NCBI GenBank assembly: GCA_049999725.1
Contig: JBNGIS010036427.1
Span: forward strand, 1 to 62,086
Direction: 5' to 3'
DNA length: 62,086 nt
Source of the DNA: Haplomitrium mnioides
Lineage: Eukaryota; Marchantiophyta; Haplomitriopsida; Calobryales
The notes under the pieces were generated by a model. The model was not told where the DNA came from and made no database searches. It saw nothing but the letters and a program-made list of their open reading frames with translations. The position numbers were made by a program, and so were the translations under genes. This document shows, piece by piece, positions 9,641-21,099 of the stretch. Position 1 is the stretch's first letter, and each line of letters opens with the position of its first letter.

Positions 9641-12038
9641 CTAAGAGTGCTTTGTCTCCTCATCGATCCTCATGTTCTGCAATTCTCCGTCATCGAAATG
9701 CATTGTTTCCTTTTCCACTTCGGATTCCTGTTGGTATGGATATCCATTCATTGACAACGCCATTTTCATGAAATTTCTGTCAACGTCGATATCCCTTGGT
9801 TCCGTATCGCAGGGCCAGCAACCATTTTCCACTGTATCGTCGTCAACTGCGTCCTCGAAATCTTCCTGCTCATTCACCGTTTTGTATTTATACCAGTGAG
9901 CGCACCCAAGAAAAATGAGGAAGTTTACCAAACTACATACTGCAAGCAACCAGTAGAACTTGTCTAGCCTCCCGTTGTTTATGTCATCTGGTAACCACTC
10001 TCCTTTTCCAACATCCGTACTGTTTTTGTCAATTGTGATGTTGTTGACGATTGAAACTAGCAGAGTGCTGCAGTAGTAGCCGATAGACAGTGTGCAGATG
10101 CAAAGAGCAGAGCCCATGGATCGCATGCCTTTGGGAGACTCGTTGTAGAAGAAGTCAAGTTGGCCTGCGTATGTCAGGGCTTCTCCAGCACCAACAAAAA
10201 TATACTGAGGAAGGAGCCAGAACACACTCATGTGTACTGGTGTCCTTGGGCTGTTCTTGATCCCCTGAGCCCTCACGTGGTCGAGTCGCTTACGTTCCAC
10301 CAAAGCCGCAAAAATCATGCTCAAGATTGAGATGACTAACCCGATGCCGATTCTCTGCAGGGAAGAGAAGCCTTTCTCGCGTTTGGTGACCTTGCGCAGG
10401 ATGGGTACAAACACCCTCTCGTAAAAGAATATGGTTAATAAAATTGTGACCTGAAGAAAGGTTGACATAGAAGCCGCGGGAATGCTGAAATTCTTGCTCA
10501 ATCGCCTTTCCATGGTGGCTCCTTGCTCGGTAGAAAATGTTGTCATCTGAGCGTAGACCGTATAGAAAAGTGACGTTGTGACGAGGATGGGAAGCAATCT
10601 AATCACCATTTTCACCTCCTCAACTTGCGTCACTGTGCAAAGTTTCCAACGGCTGATTGGCGTCCCTCTTTCCGTAGCAATGCCTTCCACCAGTGCAGCC
10701 TTGTCCAAAATTCTGAACACAACATTCGTGTACATCATTAGACTGAGTCAAGCTCATAATCCAAAATGACAAATAGGTTCCTAGAATTGCGGCATCGTAC
10801 AGTGGAACTGATAACAGCACTGCCATTCTATGAAACAACGAACTAGTTATTTAGATTTCAAGGCGTGAGGGAAACACAGATTTTAGTCGCAAGAGTTGAC
10901 TGGCCTTACCGAAATTGATTGCTGTGCTTGAGTTTACCGTAGTCGCGTGGCTGGTCTTTCAAGGGCAATTCATAGAGATGCCCAGAGTCCTCGAGTGCGG
11001 GGAGACTCCGATTCCGATTTTTGAATGCAGCCACGAACACTTGCGCAATTTGTGTCATGGGACTCCCTTTGGGAAGCTTGAATCTGTAAAAAGGTCGGCC
11101 ACCTATGAGTCCGATGACAACGGACAACATGAGGACACACGGAACAATGTAACCCCAAGCTCTTCCCACGTTATCTTGAATCCATACCAACACTGTCACA
11201 GCGAACAGCGCCCCGAACGTGATGCAGAAAAGGTACCAGTTGAAGTAACCTGCCAAACTCTTGCTCTCCTGGGGGTGATTTATATCAAACTGGTCTGCTC
11301 CGAATGCAGAAGCACAGGATTTTATTCCGCCGGTTCCCAATGCTACCAGGTACAGAGAGATGTATACTACAGTTAGCGGCCAGCCGTTCTCGGCTGGGCA
11401 CGTTGTGCCCTCTGTCACTACGCAGCCATCAGGTTTGAATGGTTTCAGAAGTGCTGACAATGTGATCAGCAGCAACCCCTACAAAAAGCCGAACCATAAA
11501 CGATCGACACAAAATGTTAACGTAGTGCAAATTGGAGCTTCAAAGTTGATGCGTCTATTCAATGGACTGATGCTAAAGCACTAACCATGAATTGAATGAT
11601 CGCTGCAGCAGTGATGACCCAGAACCGGCCGGTCACAGCATCTGCAATGAAACCCCCGACGAGAGTAAATATGTACGAGGTGCCTTGATAGGTTGTCACC
11701 ATGTTGGCAGCGTACGACGATGGCAGGTGCAGCTTTCCTGTGAGGTAAGTCACCAAGTTCACCACAATGCTTGCAACAGCCATCTTCTCGCAAGTTTCCG
11801 GTCCTGCCAGATGATTATCGAGTGAGACACACGGTTCAATCATAGTAAACGGCAATCCATAACGATTAGAGCTGAGTGCATGCTTACCGAAAATGAGCGG
11901 AGCAGTCCTCCACCCTCCAGTCGACGCCCTTCTTGCGGGCCGGCCTTTGCAGTCCACTGATCCATCGTTGAGAATAGCATCCTCACGAGTTGAGAAGGCC
12001 TCGTCCGTCAGAACTGCACAGTTCTCAACCATCACCAT
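9641..12038 (-). CDS. NPF/PTR family proton-coupled transporter (4 exons)
   Basis: This encodes a plasma-membrane or tonoplast major-facilitator transporter of the NRT1/PTR (NPF) family, which moves nitrate, peptides or hormones with protons. Exons, minus strand: 12,038-11,888, 11,803-11,586, 11,478-10,910 and 10,712-9,641. All introns are GT-AG, and the 2,010 nt give 669 residues. The start is the first in-frame ATG (context ATTATGGTGATGG). The proton-coupling motif ExxEK is ETCEK at residues 53-57, just after GWRTAPLIFG. The family signature TGGIK...FGADQFD lies at about 172-188. Later come NQFRILDKAALVEG, the WLLPQYIFVGAGEAL helix and the FFYNESPKGMRS block. A long charged C-terminal tail (about 75 residues) follows the last helix. 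The subfamily and substrate cannot be read from sequence. The gene is divergent from the phosphatase gene 2 kb away. Confidence 0.93.
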
Positions 12039-14100
12039 AATGGTGGCACACGGGGAGAGTTTCAACAGAGAAGGAACAAATTCTACAGCTTCGTCTCTCG
12101 ATGGGAAAGCACAACCTCTACGAATTCGTCTCTCAATATCTTTGAACAGCTAACTGCTAAAGCTTCAGAGGGAGTTCATGAACGCAGACTTCCATAACTC
12201 CAGAGAACGCGGCAGACGGAAGATCTCACGCAGCCTAGGATCTCAAAATTCAGCGAGATTTGGATGAAGAATTGAGTGCGTACATGATTGAAAAAACATC
12301 AATCAGCTCAAAGCTTTTATCATGTAGCGTGCAAGAATGAGGATGTAAGATGTGAGAAGTAAACAGCACAATGAACGATGGATCAGCAGTTCATAGTTAT
12401 GTCAGGAACAGAAGACGATGTCACTCTCGTCTTTTGAACCACCGTCCCTCTGCTGCACCACTTCCGGCCTCCATCGCTCCATTCGTCTTATACAGCGAAC
12501 GTTCCCCTCACGACCGCCTGAAATAGCGGTACTTCTCTAAATCTAGCCTGCCCTCCACCTAATCCCCCCGCCAGTCGTGAAAGGGACTTGTAAAGACATA
12601 GCCACAGTTTAGCGGACCCTCCGCGTGGAAGCCGTCGGAGCAGAATATTCTTCCCACTCAAATTCTTACTTCTCAATCTCGCTTTTCTAGTTCTTTATTT
12701 GGTATACTTATTTCAAATTCTTACTTTTCCTCTTGCTTCTCTATTTCTCCTTTAATTAGGATTATTTTCTTAAATATTGGTGATTGCTTGTTTGTCCTGG
12801 GCCTTAAAATTCAAGTTGGGCTTGGTATTTTAACTCTACAAAATTTATCATTACCAATTATAGAGAATCAAAGGCTCCAATCACCAATTACTCCGGCAAT
12901 CTGTTCAATTGACCAAACTGGCATTTTGGCTTTGTTATTTAACTCTACCAAGTTTGTTATTTGGAGTGTTATGAAAAAAAGTGTGCAGGCAGGGATTTGT
13001 ACTGTTTCCACTTACAGTCAGCTTGCAAATTTGACCTACTCAGATATCTCACAAGCTCGGTGGAGTTGTTTGTTTGCGTTGTTTGAATGAGTGAGAAGAA
13101 GTTGCAGAGAGGGTAGACTAAGTGCTCACTTACCCAAGCTTTTCAAAAGGTGCGTGCTGCCTTCTTTTTCCTTCACCCACCCACATGCCTGGATCTTCAC
13201 AATCTGCATACATTTGGAAGCCCAGTTCCGTGTGTCAGTAAAGGAAAGAAGTTTCTAACGTTACAGTTGGGAAGCCCAGTTCCGTGAGTCAGTAAAGGAA
13301 TGAGGTTCCTACAGTGTACTTTGGTGGTGCCGTTGTTTGAGAGGAGAGTTGAGATGGGCAGCATTTCAATCTGCCTTTGATTCATGTGTTTGTACTATCA
13401 CGTAGAGATTGGATTCCCATTACTCATCCTGTTCGAGCTTTTCTCATTCCATCTTTTCTAGACCAGGGTCATGACTCATTGCTCTACTTCCCACTTTTTC
13501 AGAAACTCCGGTACCAAAGATATCTACACACACCACTTTGCGCACCTTTCTAACATGTTTTTTCATTCCCAAAATTTGGAATCTAGTTTTGCTCGCCTCC
13601 TCCCTTTTACATTCGTACTCATTCTTCTTATTGATCTACTTTACCAAAAGCAACAGCAGGCAACTCAAACTTTCCTGGCTGACTTTCTTCTCCAAAAAAA
13701 TAAAAGCTCAATAAAACAGTGTTCGTAGAAATCTCACACCAAGAATATCTAGAATTCATTCAGTTGCGAAAGCCAGCATCAGCTGGAAACAGACATCCAC
13801 TCAATTGCAAGATTATCGACTGAGCCGTGAATTCATGATTTCATAAGCATCAAAGCCTATGGAAGTAACCGTGAACTAGAGTGACAGTTTGGTAGGTCAA
13901 ATTACAGGGCTAATCTGCAATATCGGTGAAGAGATGATGTTTAGGTCTGGAACAGAAAACTTTAGCGCTAATTGTGTTATTGGTGGAGAAAAATCGTTGA
14001 TGAAAGGGTGAGGGAGGAGGGAAGAGAGAGGGACAGGATCGTTCAATGTGATTCGATTATTTCCTGAAGGACGCGAGTGGTAGGAAGCGTCTGTCTGGGA
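12039..14100. other. divergent intergenic region
   Basis: This 2-kb spacer separates the divergent NPF and phosphatase genes and must hold both promoters and 5' untranslated regions. No coding exon is convincing. It carries one 54-bp direct repeat. The 13,990-14,060 stretch before the phosphatase ATG is purine-rich (GGGAGGAGGGAAGAGAGAGG), as in many plant 5' leaders. Confidence 0.5.
13216..13318. repeat. 54-bp direct repeat, two copies
   Basis: GGAAGCCCAGTTCCGTG followed by TCAGTAAAGGAA occurs at 13,216 and again at 13,270, with an AGGTTCCTA/AGTTTCTAA variation behind it. It lies in the shared promoter region, and its function is unknown. Confidence 0.85.
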
Positions 14101-16489
14101 ATGGCTTGGAGGGCTTACAATGCGATGCTGAATGATCCTCGCCTTTTGATTTTTGATTCCCGATCAGTTCGGTCCTACCTTGAACGCCACATACGAGGCT
14201 CAATATGCGTGAGAGTTTCTTCGGATAGGAGGACTTTAGAACGTGCAGAAGGCCCCGGGCCGCCGACGTGGTCTCCAGACTGCTGGTGGGGTCGGAATGT
14301 GCTCATTGTCTCGCGCAGTTATAATACCGAAGCACAGATGCGCAAGTCGCTGCAGTCGGAGGCGGGCAGGAAGAAGCGCAGGCGGGATGTGCAACCCGAG
14401 CTAGACGAAGATGAAGTCATACAGCATTTGATGTCTGAAGGGCTTGTTAAATCTTTGAAGCTTGTTGAGTCTGACAGTGGTAAATCTTTACTCTTCGCTT
14501 TGCAGCTCTTTGTAAGCAAAAGAGTACCTTGGCAATTGTCTTTTCGAATCGTCATCAGGGTCCGTGTCAATCAAATATGGTTCGACTTTTACCAATATAA
14601 TTGTGACCATTCATTTTGCCACGTAAGAATGACAGCCGTATCAGTAAGAATTCATATAATCAACACCAACTGCTGGTTGTCTCTACGGAGGCAAGTAAAT
14701 CGCCATCCAATTGGAGAAAGGTTACGAGTGTTTTGTGTTGATGGTTGTCTAAGATCAGGTACCGACAAGGATGCATTTTCCCTGTTCGCCAAGCAATATC
14801 CGTTTCTCGTCACAAAGTCGCTGAAGGCATACAGCGCATCTGGCTATCCTGCGGAGGTAGTGTCCATTTGTCCCAGTTGGATTCTGACTGTAAACTAAAT
14901 TCAAATTGTACGGTTCAATTTGAGAGGCTGAGTCTTTGTAAAGGAGTTGCACATCTTCTGTTTATGAATGATTGTTTTCAAAGCGTGCACATGCAGGGGT
15001 ATAAACGAGTTACGTAGGTTTGGTTTTATTTTGGTTTAATTTGCAAGCTACATAATGTGAAACAATTCATCTGTTCTTGAACCAATTTCGCAGATTGTGC
15101 CAAGGTTATTGTACCTGGGTGACTGGGAGCACGCTAAGGCAGAGAGGCATCTGGAAGATCTTCGAATCACTCATGTGCTTACCATACACACAGAGCGGCT
15201 GAAGTTACAGAATGAATACGTCCAGCTATTCTGTGAACTTGCTGGTATTGATTCCCCTTGCCTTGGTAAGCTAGTTTGTAAATGGTGCGGGCCACCCAAC
15301 AGAGGTGTGCTTGTGAATATTTCGCCAGTTCGAAGGAGAAATATACTTAACACAGGATTGGAATCTTGGAGATGTCAATTACGCTACAGAGGAATAATTG
15401 AAATGCCACTGCAGTGTTATTCTAGTGAGTTCTTGCTCTTCCATGGCAATCTCATTTAGTAAGGCGCTATTTGGAAGTGTTGATGCAGATGAGAGCAAGG
15501 CAGATGTTACCCAATACTTTGATACCATGTATGAGTTTGTTGAAGATGCAAGGAAAGCAAAGAAGAGAGTCCTGGTACATTGTGGTGCCGGTGCAAGTCG
15601 GTCTGCTACATTGTGTGCAGCTTATTTGATGCGTGCCAATGGGTGGAAAGCTGCAGATGCTCTCAAGTAAGCACTGACTGAAGTTCTGTATCCAAATCCA
15701 CCCATCTAAGGAGCTACTTTGATGGTCATTGCCACTTCGGAGCTTAAATAGTTTAGTCTTTGAGCAGTTACTAAAGGGTGCTGTATTTGACCTCGTTCAG
15801 ATTTCTGAAGGAACAAAGGAAACAAGTGGATCCAAATGCTGGGTTTTTAAGGTCCCTTGACCAATACGATAAAGCCCTTGGGCTGAATGGGGTACCGGTC
15901 TCCATATTTGAACAGACTCCTGAGAACTTGGTTTTTGATATTTTTAAGGTAATTGCTGACTTCTCTTTACACATTAGCTCGCGGTCATGCCGTTTATAAG
16001 ATCAAAAGGATAAGCTGTTCTCACAAGTAGATCCTTCGATTTGGCAGGAAGGGAACCTGCTGGGTTCTGTTACATTTCCTCAGAAGAAGTTTCTAGTGTT
16101 TGGTCGTGCAGAAACATGCGATGTGGTCCTTGACCATGCATCCATTTCTCGTCAGGTGCCTACTTTCCGCCTTGTTTGAGTTCATGAATAGCTGGACTTT
16201 GGTGTCGCGTTATCTATGGTAAGTAGAAAATATAACAAAACGATTGAATTTTGCCTACAGAATATTTGTTTGTTGACACTGAAACTCTTGTTTGTCGGGT
16301 TGTAAGCATGCAAAGCTGGAGTTTGTTGAGAACAAGGGCATAACTGTTCTGGACCTTGGTTCTGTTCATGGAACTTTTGTCAACAACAAAAGACTGGGGA
16401 AGTCAATAGTTCAAAAGCTGGTTCTGGGTGATGTCGTGACATTTGGGGCCAGCACTAGACGTTATGTTCTTCGTTGTGCTGTTACCTAG
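14101..16489 (+). CDS. rhodanese-like / dual-specificity phosphatase / FHA protein (7 exons)
   Basis: Exons: 14,101-14,479, 14,759-14,856, 15,094-15,265, 15,489-15,666, 15,801-15,948, 16,048-16,155 and 16,307-16,489. All introns are GT-AG, and 1,266 nt give 421 residues. Residues 10-145 resemble a rhodanese/Cdc25-like fold (RLLIFDSRSV, ERHIRGSI, YPFLV), as in MAP-kinase phosphatases. It contains a basic RKKRRR run at 90-95 that could be a nuclear signal. Residues 160-290 are a dual-specificity phosphatase: IVPRLLYLGDW, ITHVLTI and the P-loop HCGAGASRS with nucleophile Cys248 and Arg254. Residues 326-421 are an FHA phosphothreonine-binding domain: FGRAETCDVVLDH, SISRQHAKLEF, GSVHGTFVNNKRL. It should dephosphorylate Ser/Thr/Tyr targets and dock on phosphothreonine partners. 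The start is the first ATG of the open frame. The substrate is unknown. Confidence 0.9.
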
Positions 16490-17406
16490 GATCCATGCTC
16501 CGCTGTGATTATGGTCCAGTAACATGATGCAAGGGCCCTCGATGCGCCACCCTTTTGTGCAGCCTTTTGTTCTTGGAGTTTCAACCTTAAGCATTCTTGC
16601 GATTTCAGATCTTACACAAAAACGCTTTTATCTGTGTGATGGTACATCCGTCTGCATGCAAGAACGGTGCACATGGTTTCTCCGTTACCATCCCAAGTAT
16701 ACGGTAAAGCCTGCGCAGCTGGTGCTGTGAAATATTAATGTTGCACATGGAGGTGAGCTTGGACCTAGAACACGATCTTTTGGTGATACAAAACTCAATT
16801 ACCATCCATGGTAAATCCCTCGCATATCCAGTACTCTCCAAGTGGGTAATGCTGTTATTGTCGTTACTCAACGGTATGTGACCACAACATTTGTTCATGA
16901 ACATGTTGTCTAAGCTGTTCATATCCCCAACACCCCACTGGCATTTCGGACTTCGAAACTCAGAACCGTGCAGAACAGGCAGAGAACAGATACCACCCTG
17001 GTACTTCGCAAAGCAGATCCGAGTGGCATACATTTTGAATGCAATCAAGCTTAAACCAACCAATCCGAGTTTCGACAAACCAAAAGTTTAGTACAAAACA
17101 CCATCAAACTTCTGGGTACTTTCGTGGAGTACCAACAACGTTCAAGTCCAAAACTTAAAGGCAGATGCCAAGATCATCATTTTGGCTCGATGTGGAAAAA
17201 CGACGACTGTGACTTTCATCAACGTTATTGCCGACACAGAACACGCATGACCTCATCCCATGTCCTGCATGGCCATTCAGAAGCAAGCACTACACGGGCA
17301 ATACCGAGGTCTAAACTCCATTCATCAAAAATTGAACTTACCGAATGCCAGAGGCAACTAAAGGGTGGTGTACCCGCAAAGGAAACAATGCTGAGACAGT
17401 AAGTGA
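16490..17406. other. convergent intergenic region
   Basis: This stretch lies between the stop codons of the convergent phosphatase and eS6 genes. It holds their 3' untranslated sequence. No recognisable gene or repeat is visible. Confidence 0.5.
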
Positions 17407-19028
17407 TCAAGACAAAGAGCTTTTGGAAGCTATCGAAGCTCTAGAAGCTCTCTTCTTGGCTAAGCTCTCACTTCTATGCTCCCGTTGCTCCTTCAGACGC
17501 AAGGCAAGGAGCTTTTGATAATCAGCCTTCTCTGACAATGCCTTCGCAACTCTCTTCTTCTTCTCTGCCAGTCTGGAGCGCTTCCTTTGAAGTGTGAGCG
17601 GAGTAACGAGTCTCTGTATCTTTGGAGCCTTGCTACGCTTCTTACCTACAACAACCCTCATATGAGACGCACACAAGTTTTTCTTTCATAGCGTTTCTGA
17701 AAAAATAGCAGCTTTCACTGGGTATTACAAAAATGGGAGTTTTCAGCTGAGCATACCAGTTTTGGAAACAAACGTGCGCCTGTAAGTGTTCACATACTTT
17801 CTGACATCATCCTCTTTTGAGAGATTGAATAACTTCCTGATCTTTGTGGCTCTTTTCGGTCCGCGCATCCTTGGCTTCTCAGTATCAGTCAACCCTGGAA
17901 GATGGTTTTCTCCTGCCAAGAAAAGTAGCAATACCAGTTAAAGCACCCAAAATGGCATGTAAGAAGAAAACATGCCACAGCAACCAATAAAAACGCCGTG
18001 TTGAATACCTTGTTTCACAATGACAAGGTTTAGTACAGAAAGGTCTGGGCTGACAATGCAACCCCTCACAGATTTCCTCCGTCGTTCACCATTTCTCCTT
18101 CCGAAACCCCTGAAGCAAGGTGTACCTGCAAGTTCCGGTACAAATTAAGTAACACACAACTACAGAAAACTTTCGATTCAATTGGTCAAAGTAAAACTTG
18201 CAACGATACTGCAGGAAACATCCTCAAAAGAATACCTCTGTGCATCAGCAGCCGGACGCGACCTTGTGTGATAACTCCCTGCTTCATGGGGAAGCCCTGC
18301 TTATCGCAACCTCCCATGATTTTGAAGACATATCCCTTGAATTCCTGCAAGTAAAGAGACAAGAGATTCACCCACATATTGTGGAAACAGAAGAGAAGCA
18401 AACTCACAGTTCTACAATTCAACCAATTAACGAGAAAAATAGACTTCACGAGTCACATAAGTGTAACAAAATGATATACAGAACCCTACCTCACCGAGCT
18501 GATCACCGCTGACTTCCTGGGCCAGACGCTTGTCAAAAAACCCGCGCCTGCATGAAAAGAGGAAAATTCAGTCAACATCGAAAGTCTGCAGAGGGTAGAC
18601 CAAAAATGTAGCATTCGAGCATTGCAGTCTGTCAATACTGACAAAGTGACGATGTAGAAACACGAAAATTTCACGTACACAAGAAGACACACATACGAGT
18701 GAGCTTACAGCTTCTGATCGTCATCGACTTCGACCTTCTTCTGGCACCCAGTGGTTGGATTTGCGATATTAAGCTGTCACACATAAGCATCTAAAACTGC
18801 GTGACCATAGAGGTGCAAAGTGTACCCGACTCGAGAATCGAGCAATAAGAGAAATACCATAGAAATCAAAGCGAGGGAACGAAAAAACAAAAAAAACAAA
18901 ATTAAACATTCGGAAGACACGTAACAAAGGGCAAAAGGAAACAAACAAAGCAACAGCGAGCCCAAGCAGATCGCCATCACAGGATCATCCAAAACGCAGT
19001 CAAAAGCAGCATCCACACGCACCTTCAT
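17407..19028 (-). CDS. RPS6: 40S ribosomal protein eS6 (7 exons)
   Basis: This encodes the small-subunit protein eS6, the target of S6 kinase downstream of TOR. Coding exons, minus strand: 19,028-19,023, 18,773-18,709, 18,547-18,490, 18,344-18,236, 18,125-18,009, 17,912-17,757 and 17,645-17,407. They total 750 nt, or 249 residues, the usual plant length. The first coding exon is only ATGAAG. Clear family blocks are [89 protein letters not shown] and [17 protein letters not shown]. The C-terminal tail [17 protein letters not shown] is serine-rich and would hold the phosphorylation sites. All introns are GT-AG. The gene is intact and flanked upstream by a telo-box and a site II element. Confidence 0.97.
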
Positions 19029-19109
19029 CGCTTCCCTTCCTTCGGCCCCTCGCCTCCTCTCCTCTCCTCTCCGTCTTCAACGAAGATGAACGAAGTAGGG
19101 TACCAACAC

Positions 19110-19117
19110 AAACCCTA
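19110..19117. promoter_or_regulatory. telo-box upstream of eS6
   Basis: AAACCCTA lies 82 bases upstream of the eS6 ATG. This short motif is typical of plant ribosomal-protein promoters and 5' leaders, where it acts with site II elements to co-ordinate expression in dividing cells. The match is exact, and the role is inferred from location. Confidence 0.75.
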
Positions 19118-19169
19118 CGCGCACACACTGCCCTAAATCTAACAATTTTCGTTACATTCGCCTTGTCTT

Positions 19170-19175
19170 TGGGCC
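19170..19175. promoter_or_regulatory. site II element (TGGGCC) upstream of eS6
   Basis: TGGGCC, the core bound by TCP factors in plant ribosomal-protein promoters, lies 142 bases upstream of the ATG and 52 bases beyond the telo-box. The telo-box/site II pairing is the known arrangement for this gene class. Confidence 0.65.
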
Positions 19176-19229
19176 ATATTATCCTAATCACACCACCTCT
19201 CACTAAGTGCCCCGGTTAATCTCTCGCTA

Positions 19230-19959
19230 AACGTCGCTCACTTCGAGTTCTCTTAGCTTGCAATGATTTGTAGCTATTACCAAGGTAAGTTCAGCGAATA
19301 ACCTATGGTAAAAGTTATATCAATAATAATAAAATAGAAGGTAAATAAATAAAGTAAATAAATATGGACAATTTAGATTTGCAATCTTGATAGTTGAGTT
19401 GTAACACAAACAAATAATCACAACTTCAATATCAAAGTAATATTAGTCTATAGGATGCATAATAGTTCATTTTCTATTTTGAAATCAAAGTATATGTCTT
19501 TATTTATTTAGTATTAATCATATTAGTAATAAACAAAACAGAAGATTCATGTTCATATTACCACATGTGAATATACTTATAAAAACACATACAATAGCAA
19601 ACATAAATAACAAAGGTATATACTATTCTATTTGGATTTTCTAACTCTTACAAACTCAAATATATCTCGCGTCATAAGTTTCAACATAAAAATGTGACTT
19701 TTCTCTTATGAAACTAACTTCAACAAATCTCAAACCAAAAACTACGAGCAATAGCACAATGCACATTTTTGTCATTCGTTCATTGAAATCTTCAAATCCA
19801 AAAACAAAAATAGTTTGTTTAACTCAGATGAGTTTCTTCAACTTCATTATTAAACTCTTGGTCTTGGTGAAGATTAATCAAACCATAATATAAACTTATA
19901 AAACTTTACTCAAATATAGCTAGAATTGAATTATTGAATTATTCATGTATTTAGAATAA
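19230..19959. other. AT-rich spacer
   Basis: Very AT-rich sequence lies between the eS6 promoter and the MITE. It has no coding content and no recognisable repeat other than short AAATAAATAAA-type runs near 19,340. It may include the outermost part of the G2 LTR. Confidence 0.4.
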
Positions 19960-20189
19960 GAGAAGCGCTATTCTGCCCCCACTTTTCGCTATTCTGCCCT
20001 CATCTTGCATTATGATAAAATACTGGCCTCTGATTGGCTGTACCATACTTTCACCGTGAAACCTTACAGTCGGTAAAATGGCGAGGAATTTTATAAAACG
20101 GCCATGTTAGGCTCAAACGAACATATTTTTATTTAGGGGTGCAAGATGGGGGCAAAATAGCAAAAAGTGGGGGCAGAATAGCGCTTCTC
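19960..20189. mobile_element. MITE, 230 bp, 51-bp terminal inverted repeats, 8-bp TSD
   Basis: The left end starts GAGAAGCGCTATTCTGCC and the right end finishes GGCAGAATAGCGCTTCTC. The inverted repeats match over about 50 bases with three mismatches. The flanking 8-bp target-site duplication TAGAATAA is perfect (19,952-19,959 and 20,190-20,197). The interior has no coding capacity. An 8-bp duplication fits the hAT superfamily, although the terminal bases are not the usual CAGGG, so the parent transposase is uncertain. The clean ends imply recent activity. Confidence 0.93.
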
Positions 20190-20399
20190 TAGAATAATTA
20201 AACAAGAGAATATTTATCTTATAGCTTGTATTTATTCCCAAATACAAAACCTAATGCAATATTTGAAATTCTCTTGTTGTGTATAGTTCTTCTATTTCTA
20301 ATTTAAGCAAATGTTGCAAATCTCGTCTAACTTGATCAATGTTGAATATATGAGAGGAACCCAACATCGAGCTCTATGATTTTTGAGTCTTTATGAGTG

Positions 20400-20960
20400 A
20401 TAAGATCACATCTCATCATTATTCAAACAGAGAATATACTAATATGCTTCTACTTACTAATATCGTAGCTCAATTTTACTTTAGCTAAGAGAGAAAGAGT
20501 CATAACTTTAAAAGAATTCAAAGGCCAACTTCCAAATGAGCAACAACTCTAAAATAACTCTAATAGATTATGCAACTCAAGGCCAATAAGCAAGTGAAAG
20601 CCAAGAGTGCAACTAAAGAGCCAAACCGAATTGTGAACTCTATAATGAGTACTGGGGCTAAGAAACACTTCTATTTATATAAGAGAAAAAGGTGTTATAC
20701 CCATTACTTCACTTACAAGTCAATTCCAATATCAGCTCTAAAAATGATCTTATTTTGCCTCTCTAAAAGTAACTTCTAAGGTAAGTAATCTTCTCTCACT
20801 TCAATTTTAAAAGTAACCTTGTACTACTTCACTTAAAGTAACTTCAAAAGCAAGAAACTTTAAAATGATTTCAACCCTAAAAGTGACCATCTACCACTTC
20901 CTTCATTTCTCTCTATTTTCTTATAAATAACACAACATCATGCTTGTACTATTATATAAT
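20400..20960 (-). repeat. 3' LTR of G2
   Basis: The reverse complement starts near TGTTGTGTTATTTATAAG and runs through ATGAAGGAAGTGG, GTCACTTTTAGGGTTG, repeated AAGTTACTTTTA blocks and TATAAATAGAAGTG. It matches the G1 LTR segment by segment. The distal end is not defined. Confidence 0.65.
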
Positions 20961-21099
20961 CCTTGTCTTCTAATTATGACGTCCTTGTCATTACCACAAC
21001 TTCCAAATAATTGAATAGCCTCTTGAGCATTCTCAAGGTTTGAATAAGGTTCTCAAGTAGTGTCATGAAGTGGATAGCCTTTCTACAAAACCTTGTATT

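Noticed and set aside
10713-10838. Alternative exon of the NPF gene (MAVLLSVPLYDAAILGTYLS...)
   Set aside because: It is intron 3 read-through. Splicing to 10,712 restores NQFRILDKAALVEG, which fits the family.
12039-12065. Upstream extension of the NPF protein to 12,065
   Set aside because: The codon at 12,065 is TTG, and the first ATG in frame is at 12,038.
10915-12153. Plus-strand open frames across 10.9-12.2 kb
   Set aside because: They are shadows of the minus-strand NPF exons, without start context or domains.
14077-14100. Earlier start of the phosphatase at 14,077
   Set aside because: That codon is GTG. The first ATG of the frame is at 14,101 and gives an exact 421-residue product.
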